64,000 nt of DNA from an uncultured Clostridia bacterium (GTDB lineage: Bacteria; Bacillota; Clostridia; Saccharofermentanales; Saccharofermentanaceae): positions 62,001-126,000 of the forward strand of contig CAMNGC010000002.1 in assembly GCA_946537885.1 (NCBI GenBank), written 5' to 3'. The number at the start of each line of letters is the position of its first letter. The first letter of the stretch is position 1. The position numbers and the translations under genes are program-made. Shown one piece after another: positions 1-8,947 of this stretch. The notes below the pieces were generated by a model. It saw only the letters and a list, made by a program, of their open reading frames with translations, was not told the DNA's origin and ran no database searches.

Positions 1-115
1 TAGCACCGCCTTCGGCTTTAATAATATAAGGAGGACATGCAATAATAACGGCAAAGACTATAATCGCAAATACAGCCAGACAATGAATAAGTTGTTTGGA
101 ACAATGCCTCTTCAT
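1..115 (-). CDS. Secreted protein, N-terminal fragment (cut by window edge)
   Basis: The first 38 codons of a minus-strand gene are present and the rest lies before base 1. The ATG at 113-115 follows a GAGAGGTG ribosome binding site. The peptide has a basic start (Met-Lys-Arg-His), a hydrophobic core of about 16 residues rich in Ile, Val, Phe and Ala, and then a Lys-Ala-Glu-Gly-Gly-Ala stretch that resembles a signal peptidase I site. This looks like a Sec signal peptide. The mature protein is not visible, so no function can be given. Confidence 0.6.
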   Translation of the reverse strand, partial: MKRHCSKQLIHCLAVFAIIVFAVIIACPPYIIKAEGGA

Positions 116-146
116 CGCACACCTCTCAAAAACAATTTATATATTG

Positions 147-161
147 ATTATACTCTGTCAA
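147..161 (-). promoter_or_regulatory. Possible promoter of the partial secreted-protein gene
   Basis: On the minus strand a perfect TATAAT occurs at 147-152, 31 bases before the ATG at 115. A perfect TTGACA at 156-161 lies too close to that box to pair with it. The TTGACA could instead serve a TATAAA at 136-141, but with only 14 bases between. The architecture is therefore ambiguous. Confidence 0.3.
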
Positions 162-177
162 AGCCTCTTATAACAGA

Positions 178-894
178 TTATTCTTGATGAGTTTTCTTAC
201 TTATCCTGTGGTACTGTGGAGTTATCGTAAGATCTCTTATAATAACTCCATCACGCATATGAAGAAGATCTTTTATAGCCTCAGCCGTATCCTCGGGTAA
301 CAGATATGCTCCTTCATCTTCGGAACATTCAAAATCAGCATTTCTATATAGCTCAGTTCTTGTCATATCCGGTCTTATATTGACGACCTTTACGCCCTGC
401 TTACGATACTCCTCGAAAAGGCTTTCGCCAAAGCTACCAAGCCCCGCCTTTGTAGCGCCATAAGCCGCCCCGTGAGTATTAACCCTTCCCTGGGTTACGG
501 ATGATATATTAATGATCCAGCCCTTCTCCTGCCTGATAGACGGCAAAAATGCGTTGGTCAAGACCAGAGGGATCTCAAGGTTTGTTCTGACCATATTTCT
601 TATATCTTCTCTTAATAAAGTCTCGTGCAAGCCGTAAAAGCCGACTCCCGCGCAATTAACAAGCATATAGACTTTATTATCTTCAAGTATCCTTCGTATA
701 AGCTTATCAGTCTTGTTGTCATCTGTCAGATCATTTTCGATCTTCTCGAAAATATCATCGCATCTGAACTTCCGGCCTATCCCGATCACTTTATAACCCT
801 CTTTTGTGAGCATCCGGGCAACAGCCAGCCCTATGCCTGAGGATGCCCCGGTCACGACCGCAGTCTTATCAATATTGGCAGAAAATCTTTCCAT
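178..894 (-). CDS. Short-chain dehydrogenase/reductase
   Basis: A 238-residue classical SDR oxidoreductase, a normal length for the family. The N-terminal Rossmann motif TGASSGIG is at residues 15-22, which favours NAD(P) binding. NCAG is at 80-83, the catalytic Ser at about 131-132, and the active-site pair Tyr145 and Lys149 sits in the YGATK context. The substrate cannot be told from sequence. It is the last gene of a long minus-strand block and overlaps the end of the radical SAM gene upstream by 26 bases, so the two are probably translationally coupled. Broad homologues act on sugars, sterols or fatty acyl groups, so only the family is assigned. Confidence 0.85.
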   Translation of the reverse strand: MERFSANIDKTAVVTGASSGIGLAVARMLTKEGYKVIGIGRKFRCDDIFEKIENDLTDDNKTDKLIRRILEDNKVYMLVNCAGVGFYGLHETLLREDIRNMVRTNLEIPLVLTNAFLPSIRQEKGWIINISSVTQGRVNTHGAAYGATKAGLGSFGESLFEEYRKQGVKVVNIRPDMTRTELYRNADFECSEDEGAYLLPEDTAEAIKDLLHMRDGVIIRDLTITPQYHRISKKTHQE

Positions 895-1861
895 CGTCTG
901 CTACCTCTCTGATACGATCTCTTACATAGTCTACCATTGCTTTAGTAAGTTCGTAAGGGTACTCACAATATCCATCCCGGTTCTCGAAAGGAAACTGTAC
1001 AGCTGCAGAATATGCTTCTGCCCGGCGTATCGCCTTAATATATTCCGAAGAGATCCTGAAAGCCCCGATACCATAATCGTTGATCTTATCCACATCACAT
1101 TCGGCGATGAGCCGGTCTATCATTCTTCCATATAGCTCTTTCCAGTTATCAATATAAATGATCGGATCGACGCAAACTCTTACCTTACATCCTTTAGACA
1201 GGGCAAGTCTAAGGGATCTGAGTCTTGCCTCAAGACCTGCCGTACCGTGTTCAAAGCGGTCGATTATCTCTTGGGGTGACAAGGTAAACGCATAAACGAG
1301 ATTAGGAAGAGCAATAAAACTCTTGGGGGCGCTCTTTGTCCTTATCTCAATAGTGATCTCAGGGTGTTCTTGAGCAAGCTCTGCCCAGACAGAGCTGATA
1401 GCCGTTATATGATCCATTGCAGGAAGATCAGTATCAAACGAGACACTGAGGTAGCATTCGCCGAGCTCAGATGCTTTCGCTATATAGTCTTCAACATTTA
1501 CGAATATCACTATATTGGCAGTAGAATATCTCCCCTTAAGAAAACAATACTCACAGTCATATGGACAATTAAGAACTGTCGATGTATAGAAGAACCTGTC
1601 ATTTCCGTAATTATGACAAACCGGGGCTCCCTCATATACCAGTTTACCGCGGTTTACCGCCAGGATGATCTTACGGGAATGTGACTGAAACTCAAAAGAC
1701 TGTCTGGAACGGTTAAAGATATCTTTATAGTGGCGGATATAAGTTAGTTTTGCAGATTTAAAATGCTCTAATATCTTAGATGTCAGAGGGTAGTCCACGG
1801 CATCTTTTTCGATATAGATACGATCAAAATTACGTAAAAATGAGACGTCTGCGGAACTCAC
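869..1861 (-). CDS. SPL-type radical SAM protein
   Basis: A 330-residue protein with a radical SAM CxxxCxxC cluster motif (Cys99, Cys103, Cys106, sequence CPYDCEYC) followed by FLKGRY, as in the spore photoproduct lyase superfamily. Those enzymes use a 4Fe-4S cluster and S-adenosylmethionine to make a 5'-deoxyadenosyl radical. True SplB repairs spore photoproduct in DNA, but many family members are uncharacterised, so repair activity is inference. The start is a GTG at 1859-1861, chosen because AAGGAG lies 8 bases upstream. It overlaps the nucleosidase-like gene upstream by 32 bases and the SDR downstream by 26, suggesting one coupled unit. Confidence 0.75.
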   Translation of the reverse strand: MSSADVSFLRNFDRIYIEKDAVDYPLTSKILEHFKSAKLTYIRHYKDIFNRSRQSFEFQSHSRKIILAVNRGKLVYEGAPVCHNYGNDRFFYTSTVLNCPYDCEYCFLKGRYSTANIVIFVNVEDYIAKASELGECYLSVSFDTDLPAMDHITAISSVWAELAQEHPEITIEIRTKSAPKSFIALPNLVYAFTLSPQEIIDRFEHGTAGLEARLRSLRLALSKGCKVRVCVDPIIYIDNWKELYGRMIDRLIAECDVDKINDYGIGAFRISSEYIKAIRRAEAYSAAVQFPFENRDGYCEYPYELTKAMVDYVRDRIREVADDGKIFCQY

Positions 1862-2645
1862 CGAGCATCTCCTTTCCGTCTTTCCGACAGGATGCGGGAA
1901 GCTTAGCTTCTTCCTTCATTACTTTTATGAGATCCTCGTAATCTTTACCGTCGGCTATCGCATAATTGATCAAGGCGCGAAGCTCACGGCTCATGCTTGC
2001 CGAACAGCAAAAGAGCTCAGAATATGGATCAAGGTCATAATCCGGTTTATCTGCTTTAGCACATGCTGCCTGATATATTGACGCAGTCTTAGTTATGATA
2101 TCTATTTTATTGTTTATAAGATCTGTTGCCATGCCTTCAGTAACAACAGAACCTTCCCCTTTATCGGAAACCACCTTAAGCAGCGCGAACTTTTCCGGTC
2201 CCATATATCTCATGCAAACTTCAGCGAAAGCCGATGATTCCATATCGTAGAGCACATCTTCCGTAATGCCCTCATTAATGACGCGGCTTACAGTTCTTAT
2301 CTCCATGCTTTCGAGCCCTGTATCGTAAAGAATATCAGGATATAATTCCCTTCCGCTGTCACAATCGCTCACCTTATCTACAATATATAGAGAACCCGGC
2401 TTGTAGCCTGCGCATATACCGACATTAAAAGCACAGGATGAATCATCCGGCGGCAGCAGGCTGAAAGTAACAGCCGCAGCATAAGCCATATCTGTCTTCC
2501 CGATACCGCTGATACATACGACACTTTGACCGTCTTCCGACATATAGATATCGACTCCGCCCTTAGACATAACAAGATCCATCGGCCAGTAATGGTCGAT
2601 CAAAGGTTGGGCTTCACATCGAATGGCGCAGAAGAAATAGAGCAT
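1830..2645 (-). CDS. Nucleosidase/phosphorylase-like protein (MTAN superfamily)
   Basis: A 271-residue protein of the purine nucleoside phosphorylase/MTA-SAH nucleosidase fold. Visible hallmarks are the glycine-rich ISGIGKTDMAYAAA segment near residue 50, an NVGICAGY strand, and the C-terminal YDMESSAFAEVC motif, where the ME pair normally binds the ribose. KVVSDKG follows, giving the usual catalytic Asp. The ATG at 2645 was preferred over an upstream in-frame start because the family sequence begins there and GAGG precedes it. One base separates it from the murD stop. It could act on futalosine, methylthioadenosine or another nucleoside; sequence alone does not decide. Confidence 0.7.
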   Translation of the reverse strand: MLYFFCAIRCEAQPLIDHYWPMDLVMSKGGVDIYMSEDGQSVVCISGIGKTDMAYAAAVTFSLLPPDDSSCAFNVGICAGYKPGSLYIVDKVSDCDSGRELYPDILYDTGLESMEIRTVSRVINEGITEDVLYDMESSAFAEVCMRYMGPEKFALLKVVSDKGEGSVVTEGMATDLINNKIDIITKTASIYQAACAKADKPDYDLDPYSELFCCSASMSRELRALINYAIADGKDYEDLIKVMKEEAKLPASCRKDGKEMLGEFRRRLIFT

Positions 2646-2646
2646 A

Positions 2647-4137
2647 TCAGACCTCGTTAACGATTTCCTTGAACATGTCACCTCTGTGCTCGAAATGTCT
2701 GAAGTGATCATATGATGTGCCTATATTCGACATAATGACGATCTCACCGGGCTTTGCAAGGCTGCGGGCGATCTCGACAGCCTTAACATAATTATTACGA
2801 ACCTTATCCCTCGTAGCTTCGAACTCATAGATATCACCGTCAACCGACTCGAGAGTCGTGACAGAATAAGCTCTTCCATTGGCTTCCTTGGCCAGGATAT
2901 CCTCGACCAATGAAGAATTGGACCCGTAGAGAATGATCCTGTCACATACATTTAAGATTGCATCGCCGAGTCCGTCGTAGATACACTTCTTATCGGCGCC
3001 GCCGGCGATCAGGACTCCCTTCATAGCTCTGTCACGGAGTGCATTCATGGTATTGATCGTTCTATTAGGAGATGTATCAATGGATGAATTGTAATACTTA
3101 ACGCCGTCGATCTCCCTTATAAATTCTATTCTGTGAGCTACCCCTTTAAAATTCTTTGCAACCTTAACGATATCCTCGACAGTGACAAACTCAAATACAG
3201 CGGACATGGCAGCAAGATAGTTTTCCACATTGTGTTTTCCGGGTATAAAGATCTCTTTCTCATGGATAACAGGGCTCTTTATACCCTTATATTCATAAGT
3301 CAGCACACCATTCTCACAATAAGCCTTCGCAAAAAGATCAGAATCTCCGGCTCTTAGAGTATCTTCCCTATTACGCGCAAAGAAGGATAATCTGCCCCTT
3401 CTCTCCTTCCACATATCGAAAGTGATATCACACTTCCCATTAAGTATAAGAAGACCTGATGCAGATTGATTGCGGAAAATACTCTTCTTGGCATCAATAT
3501 ACTCAGCATAGTCCTTATGAAAATCCAGATGATTGGGGGTGATGTTGGTAACTATCGCAGTATCGACGGCACTTGCCATTCCAAGAAGCTGGAAAGATGA
3601 CAGTTCAAGCACGACCATATCGTCTGCTTCGATCTCACCGATCTTCTCGAGAAGAGGCGTTCCGATATTACCGCCGAGCCACACGCGGTATCCCGCGGTC
3701 TTGAGCATCTCAGATACAAGAGTAGTCGTAGTCGTCTTACCGTCAGAACCGGTTATTCCGAATGTATGAGCAGGACAAAGGGACAAGAAGAGCTCCATCT
3801 CAGTAGTAAGTACCGCACCTTTATCATATGCGGCCGCAAGTTCGGGCGTCTCAAATCTCATCTTGGGAGTCTTAAAGACGATGTCGAAGTCGTCGGAGGC
3901 TAACCTGTCCAGATAATTCTCACCCAGAGACCATTTAATATTAAGTCCCTCATTATTGAAATCCTGCATAGTCTTTCCGAGGATCGGATCGTCTTCGGAT
4001 AATCTGTCGAAGCCCGTTACATCAGCTCCAAGTGAGCACAACCACTTGATCAGCGGTCTGTTGGATATTCCGACGCCTATTACTGCGGCTTTTCTGCCTT
4101 TTATATATTTTTTGAATTCCTGAAGTTTTCTGTTCAT
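2647..4137 (-). CDS. murD: UDP-N-acetylmuramoyl-L-alanine--D-glutamate ligase
   Basis: A 496-residue cytoplasmic Mur ligase that adds D-glutamate to UDP-MurNAc-L-Ala in peptidoglycan synthesis. An N-terminal UDP-binding Rossmann region (AAVIGVGISNRPL, about 17-29) is followed by the ATP-binding loop GITGSDGKTTTT at 127-138. NHLDFH and a late ADKKCIYDGL segment typical of MurD/MurC follow. It is somewhat longer than the usual 440-460 residues. It lies outside a division/cell-wall cluster, between an ABC exporter pair and a nucleosidase-like gene. MurC or MurF are the alternatives, but overall order and length fit MurD best. Confidence 0.88.
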   Translation of the reverse strand: MNRKLQEFKKYIKGRKAAVIGVGISNRPLIKWLCSLGADVTGFDRLSEDDPILGKTMQDFNNEGLNIKWSLGENYLDRLASDDFDIVFKTPKMRFETPELAAAYDKGAVLTTEMELFLSLCPAHTFGITGSDGKTTTTTLVSEMLKTAGYRVWLGGNIGTPLLEKIGEIEADDMVVLELSSFQLLGMASAVDTAIVTNITPNHLDFHKDYAEYIDAKKSIFRNQSASGLLILNGKCDITFDMWKERRGRLSFFARNREDTLRAGDSDLFAKAYCENGVLTYEYKGIKSPVIHEKEIFIPGKHNVENYLAAMSAVFEFVTVEDIVKVAKNFKGVAHRIEFIREIDGVKYYNSSIDTSPNRTINTMNALRDRAMKGVLIAGGADKKCIYDGLGDAILNVCDRIILYGSNSSLVEDILAKEANGRAYSVTTLESVDGDIYEFEATRDKVRNNYVKAVEIARSLAKPGEIVIMSNIGTSYDHFRHFEHRGDMFKEIVNEV

Positions 4138-4182
4138 CTATCTACCTCCGCGAGATTATACCGACAATTATTATAATACACT

Positions 4183-5940
4183 TTAGGCTGTATAAGATTT
4201 GTATAGTCTGCTATAAAAGCCACCCCGTACCAGGAGTTGTTCGTGCGTTCCGATATCACTTAATCTGCCGTTCTCAAGTACTACGATCATATCGGCGTCA
4301 ATAATGGTAGACAAACGATGCGCAATAATGATGCTGGTGCGATCATCAAGAAGCTCTCTTACAGCTCTCTGTATCTTAACCTCAGTCAGGATATCAACCG
4401 AAGACGTCGCCTCATCCAGAATGAGAATGGACGGATCTGATGCCATAGCTCTTGTTATACTGAGAAGCTGTCTTTGACCTTCGGACAGTTCTTCTCTACT
4501 TGCGTTAATGATCGAGTCATATTTATCCGGAAGCTTACGTATGAAAGAATCTGCACCTGAACTGTGTGCCGTCCTTTGAGCATCCGAGTCATCCAGATCA
4601 GGATTACCGTATTTAATATTATCCATAACACTGCCATTACTGAACCAGGTATCCTGTGCTACCGTACCAATATAATGTCTCAAGACATTACGGGGAACAG
4701 AACTGATATCCACTCCGTTTACAAGGATCTTGCCGGAATCAGGCTCATAGAACCTCAGAAGCAGATTAATAAGCGTAGTCTTACCACAGCCGGTCGGACC
4801 GACGATGGCACAGGATGATCCGGACGGTACCCTGAAAGAGATATCGTTAAGGACCGGCTTACCCGGAACATAGGAGAAACTTACATTAACGAATTCCAGC
4901 TCGAAATCACCTTTAGGATCCCATAGCTCTTTGATATTCTTCTCGGAAAGGTCATCGTTGATCTCTTTTTCATCCAGGAAAGTAAAAATCCTGGAGAGAC
5001 ATGCAAAAGAATCAGACATTTCGGTATATACGGATGACAGATCATTAAATGGCTTGGTAAAGCGATTGGCATATGAAAGGACAGCAGTAAGAGAGCCGAC
5101 TGTCATAGCCGAACCGATAGTCCTTAAAGATCCGATAAGAGCTACCGCAGCATAGATCAGGTTATTGACCAGTCTCGTTCCCGGATTGGTCATTGACGAC
5201 AAATATGTAGCCAAGGAAGAAGTCTTGCGATACTCATCATTTATTACATCGAAATCAGTGCAGATCCTGTCAGCCGCACCGTAAATATTAAGTGAAACAT
5301 AGTCAGATGTCATCTCAGATATGAAAGATGTCTGTCTGCTCCTGATCTCGGATTGACGCTTGAAGGAATTAAAGGAGCTTTTCGCTATGAAATAAGCAAA
5401 TGCAAATGACAGGGGTGAACACAGAAGCACGGTAAGCGCGATCCGCCACTCGATATAGAACATCATTATCAAGGTGAATATGATGGTAACTATACCGGAT
5501 ATAAAATGATTAAGGAACAAGAGGAAGCCGTCACCGACTGTCTCACAGTCACTGATGATCATGCTTTGAAGCATACCTGCAGACGTTTTGTCCAGATAGG
5601 ATATGGGGAGCTTACGGATCTTGCCATAGGCATCATTACGCAAGCGGCAAATGGAGTGATAGCTTATGCTGTTATTCACCTTGTTGAGCGCAAACTGCAT
5701 CAGGGAAGCTAATGTAATCGCGACCAACAGCATGAGCAGATAGCGGATCAATCTTTCTTTGTCCCCCTTGCCTATCATATCGATAGCACGCCCGGCCCAA
5801 AATGGGATAAGGATCGATATAAGAGCGCTTATCGCGGCAAAGATCACTGACAAGATCAAGTAGGAGCGAGCCCCTTTAACATATGAAACAAGCCTTTTAA
5901 TATATGATAGATAGCCTTTACGGACATTTTTATCAGCCAT
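4183..5940 (-). CDS. ABC exporter half-transporter, subunit with the catalytic Glu
   Basis: A 585-residue membrane-ATPase fusion. Six membrane segments occupy about residues 25-300. The nucleotide-binding domain has Walker A GPTGCGKT (381-388), signature LSEGQ (485-489), Walker B ILILDE with Glu510, and switch His541. The signature is non-canonical (Glu for Gly). The partner gene overlaps it by 8 bases and has the complementary defects, so the two probably form a heterodimeric exporter of the TM287/288, LmrCD or BmrCD type. Such pumps export drugs, lipids or peptides; the substrate is not evident here. Confidence 0.9.
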   Translation of the reverse strand: MADKNVRKGYLSYIKRLVSYVKGARSYLILSVIFAAISALISILIPFWAGRAIDMIGKGDKERLIRYLLMLLVAITLASLMQFALNKVNNSISYHSICRLRNDAYGKIRKLPISYLDKTSAGMLQSMIISDCETVGDGFLLFLNHFISGIVTIIFTLIMMFYIEWRIALTVLLCSPLSFAFAYFIAKSSFNSFKRQSEIRSRQTSFISEMTSDYVSLNIYGAADRICTDFDVINDEYRKTSSLATYLSSMTNPGTRLVNNLIYAAVALIGSLRTIGSAMTVGSLTAVLSYANRFTKPFNDLSSVYTEMSDSFACLSRIFTFLDEKEINDDLSEKNIKELWDPKGDFELEFVNVSFSYVPGKPVLNDISFRVPSGSSCAIVGPTGCGKTTLINLLLRFYEPDSGKILVNGVDISSVPRNVLRHYIGTVAQDTWFSNGSVMDNIKYGNPDLDDSDAQRTAHSSGADSFIRKLPDKYDSIINASREELSEGQRQLLSITRAMASDPSILILDEATSSVDILTEVKIQRAVRELLDDRTSIIIAHRLSTIIDADMIVVLENGRLSDIGTHEQLLVRGGFYSRLYKSYTA

Positions 5941-7657
5941 TATCCGCCTCCTTCTGAAGCTTATACAAGAAACGGTAACTCTCTGACAGCTTCAATAATT
6001 CCTCATGAGGAGCAGCGTGACTGATGTGTCCGTCTTCTATAAGAAGGATGATGTCGGCATCCTTAACGGTCCTGATCTTCTGGGATATTATGAGTCTTGT
6101 GGGCTTATCCTGAAGCTCATCAAGCCTTGTCAGCAGCCGGCTCTCAGTTCCGGCATCAAGCGCTGATGTAGAATCATCAAGTATCAGTATACCGGGCCTG
6201 CCTGCAAGTGCTCTTGCTATGCCGATCCTCTGTTTCTGACCACCTGACAGTCCTATGCCTCCGGCAGATATCTTATATGTCTTTCCTTCTTTCTTGCCTG
6301 ATATGATATCGTCAGAACACGAAGTAAAGACCGCCTTATCAAGATCTTCTTCTGTTATATCCTTACGAAAGATCCTGATGTTATCTGCTATGCTCCCGCT
6401 AAAGAGTTCTGTCTTCTGCAAGGCAAAACCGATGCTCCTGTTCATATCATCTTTGGATAAAGTGCTGATATCTTTGCCGTCGATCCTTATTACACCTGAA
6501 TCCGGCCGGTAAACGCCCGCCAGAAGCTTCGCGATCGTCGATTTACCGGAACCCGTTCTGCCTATAATACCGATACAGCCGCCGGCTCTTACACTGAAAC
6601 TGATATCTTGAAGACAGGCTTCACTGCTTCCTTCATAAGCGAAATGAACTGAATCAAATTCGATCGAATGAGCCATATGCGGGGCATCTATCGCAGAACT
6701 GACATCACGGACCTCGGAAGGCAGATCCATAACAGCTCCGAACCTGTCGGCACATGAGATCGCCCGGCTTAAACTTACCGCCATATCGGCAAACTTTATA
6801 AGCTCGACAAGGATCTGGGCCATATAATTATACAGAGCCACCACGGCGCCTGCAGTAAGATAGCCGTTCTCGACTCTAATGTAACCTGCATAGATCATCA
6901 AACAAGTGGCAAGATTTATGATAAAAAAAGTCACCGGATTTAAGAAAGCCGATATTCCTGCAGCCGCCAACTGAAGCTTATTAAGCTGCTGACTCTTCTT
7001 TACAAAAGCATCATAGTCGTCAGCCGTCCTGTTAAAGCCTCTGATGATCTTAACACCGGCAATTCCGTTATCCGCAGCAGTAACCAGCGAATCCAGCCCC
7101 TGTCTGGTCTTGGTATAGGAAGGCAGTGCCCGTGAAAGGTTAAAAGCAACAAAAATGCTTAAAACAATAACAGCCGCAATAAATATCAGTGATACCTTCA
7201 TGTCTATCGTCATAGCCATGATTATGGCTCCGATCACCACGCATGGCGATCTTAAGAGTAAGCGGAGAGTTAGGTTTATTCCGCTTTGTATCTGATTGAT
7301 GTCGGATGTAGTGATCGTTATCAGACGCGAAGCACCAAGTTTCTCATAATCTTTAACAGCCAGTGACTGAATCTTAGCGAATATATCATGTCTCATATCC
7401 GAAGCGATCCCTGCGGAAGCATATGCGGCAAAAAACTGGGCCACAGCAGCGAATCCAAAGCCCACCAGGCTCATCAAAGCCAGAAGGCCGGCACGTTCAT
7501 ATATATAGCTCTTATCGCCTTTTATTATGCCTTTATCGATTATATCTGCTATAACCAGAGGCACCAACAACTCCAGCAGCACCTCAAAGAGCTTAAACAA
7601 CGGCGCACATATACTCTTAAGCTTATAATGCTTAAAATATCTTCCGATATATTTCAT
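5933..7657 (-). CDS. ABC exporter half-transporter, degenerate-site subunit
   Basis: A 574-residue half-transporter with six predicted helices before a C-terminal ATPase domain. Walker A is GRTGSGKS (366-373) and the signature is canonical LSGGQ (470-474). The Walker B ends LILDD, so the catalytic Glu is Asp495, and the switch His is replaced by Gln526. This is the pattern of the non-catalytic subunit in heterodimeric exporters. Paired with the downstream gene's altered signature, it would give one degenerate and one active ATP site. It starts 12 bases after the amidohydrolase stop, within the same block. Confidence 0.9.
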   Translation of the reverse strand: MKYIGRYFKHYKLKSICAPLFKLFEVLLELLVPLVIADIIDKGIIKGDKSYIYERAGLLALMSLVGFGFAAVAQFFAAYASAGIASDMRHDIFAKIQSLAVKDYEKLGASRLITITTSDINQIQSGINLTLRLLLRSPCVVIGAIIMAMTIDMKVSLIFIAAVIVLSIFVAFNLSRALPSYTKTRQGLDSLVTAADNGIAGVKIIRGFNRTADDYDAFVKKSQQLNKLQLAAAGISAFLNPVTFFIINLATCLMIYAGYIRVENGYLTAGAVVALYNYMAQILVELIKFADMAVSLSRAISCADRFGAVMDLPSEVRDVSSAIDAPHMAHSIEFDSVHFAYEGSSEACLQDISFSVRAGGCIGIIGRTGSGKSTIAKLLAGVYRPDSGVIRIDGKDISTLSKDDMNRSIGFALQKTELFSGSIADNIRIFRKDITEEDLDKAVFTSCSDDIISGKKEGKTYKISAGGIGLSGGQKQRIGIARALAGRPGILILDDSTSALDAGTESRLLTRLDELQDKPTRLIISQKIRTVKDADIILLIEDGHISHAAPHEELLKLSESYRFLYKLQKEADNG

Positions 7658-7669
7658 TATCCTTAATCC

Positions 7670-8932
7670 TTATCGGAGCTCCTTGATAAGCTCGGCGCAC
7701 CTGCTGTTGATCTCATCAATATTAAGACTTGTATATTCACCATTCTCGAAAAGGATATTGCCGTTGATCATTGTCATCAGGACACTACTTACATCACAGC
7801 TGTAGATAATATTGGCCGGAATGTTATTTACAGGATTCATATTGGGATGACGCATATCCAGCATAATAATATCAGCCTTCTTTCCTGCCTTAAGAAGGTC
7901 GCAGTCATCAAGTCCCATGCAGTAAGCTCCGCCCGAAGTGCCTGCTTTCAAGATCTTAAAAGGATCGACTGCAGCAGCTTCTTCTTCGGCAATATTCGAG
8001 AGAACTGTATCAAGATACATCTCGCGGAACATACTAAGAGAATTATTACTGCCGGCGCCGTCGGTACCGATAGCGATGTTGATATTGTTTTCGATAAATT
8101 TGGAAACCGGTGCTATACCGCTCGCCAGCTTCAAGTTGGAACAAGCGTTAAACACGGCATAAAGCCCCTTATTCTTATAGAGCTCCATGTCCTTCTCATC
8201 GAACCATACACAATGGAAACCGCCCCCACCAAAGTCATATAGTCCCAATTTATCGAAAAGCTGCGCCGGTGTCATGCCATATCTTTCCTTACAGCCGGCT
8301 ACTTCGGAAGCTGTTTCGGAGATATGAGCATATACCGGAGCTTTATATTTATGAGCTATGTCAGATATGGTCTTCATGATATCTTCGGATGTCGTATATT
8401 CGGCATGGAAACCGAGTTTATAAGACACAAGAGGATCAATGGAATTGAAATGATTATACTCCTCTTCAAGTCTGTCGATACCGCCGTAATCATTAACAGA
8501 GCCGCAGAAAACGTTCCGCATGCCGGTCTCGATCGCAGCCTTAGCAACCGCCTCGGATTGGAAATACATATCAAAACAGGCAGTGATGCCGCCTCTTATG
8601 TATTCTGCAAATCCCAGTTTGGTAAACCAGTAGATATGCTCGGCAGTAAGCTTGGCTTCCAGAGGAAAGATCGCCTTATGAAGCCAATCATCAAGAGAAT
8701 ACTGATCTGCAAGGGACCTGGCAAAAGTCATAGCAGTGTGTGTGTGCGCATCCTTAAGCCCCGGCATAAGAAGGTTCCCCTTGCAATCGATCTCTCGATC
8801 AAAATCCCCCGCCGGAGCTTCAGCATCACATCCGATATACTCAATAAGGTCATTCTTAACGATAAGTGTTCCTTCAGTAACCTCTCTGCTTTCCATAGTA
8901 AGCAGCCTTGCATTATATAATCTGATCCTCAT
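7670..8932 (-). CDS. Amidohydrolase, MTA/SAH deaminase-like
   Basis: A 420-residue metal-dependent hydrolase of the cytosine deaminase/TrzA/MtaD group. The metal-binding motif DAHTH is at 61-65. A second metal His is in the YAHISETASEV segment, and the catalytic Asp is in IGTDGAGSNN. The N- and C-terminal strands form the usual small beta domain. Family members deaminate S-adenosylhomocysteine, methylthioadenosine or adenosine, or dechlorinate triazines. A nucleosidase-like gene in the same block makes an SAM-by-product role plausible, but that is inference. The ATG at 8932 was chosen for its GGAGG 6 bases upstream, over an earlier TTG. Confidence 0.75.
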   Translation of the reverse strand: MRIRLYNARLLTMESREVTEGTLIVKNDLIEYIGCDAEAPAGDFDREIDCKGNLLMPGLKDAHTHTAMTFARSLADQYSLDDWLHKAIFPLEAKLTAEHIYWFTKLGFAEYIRGGITACFDMYFQSEAVAKAAIETGMRNVFCGSVNDYGGIDRLEEEYNHFNSIDPLVSYKLGFHAEYTTSEDIMKTISDIAHKYKAPVYAHISETASEVAGCKERYGMTPAQLFDKLGLYDFGGGGFHCVWFDEKDMELYKNKGLYAVFNACSNLKLASGIAPVSKFIENNINIAIGTDGAGSNNSLSMFREMYLDTVLSNIAEEEAAAVDPFKILKAGTSGGAYCMGLDDCDLLKAGKKADIIMLDMRHPNMNPVNNIPANIIYSCDVSSVLMTMINGNILFENGEYTSLNIDEINSRCAELIKELR

Positions 8933-8947
8933 ATAAACCTCCAATTA

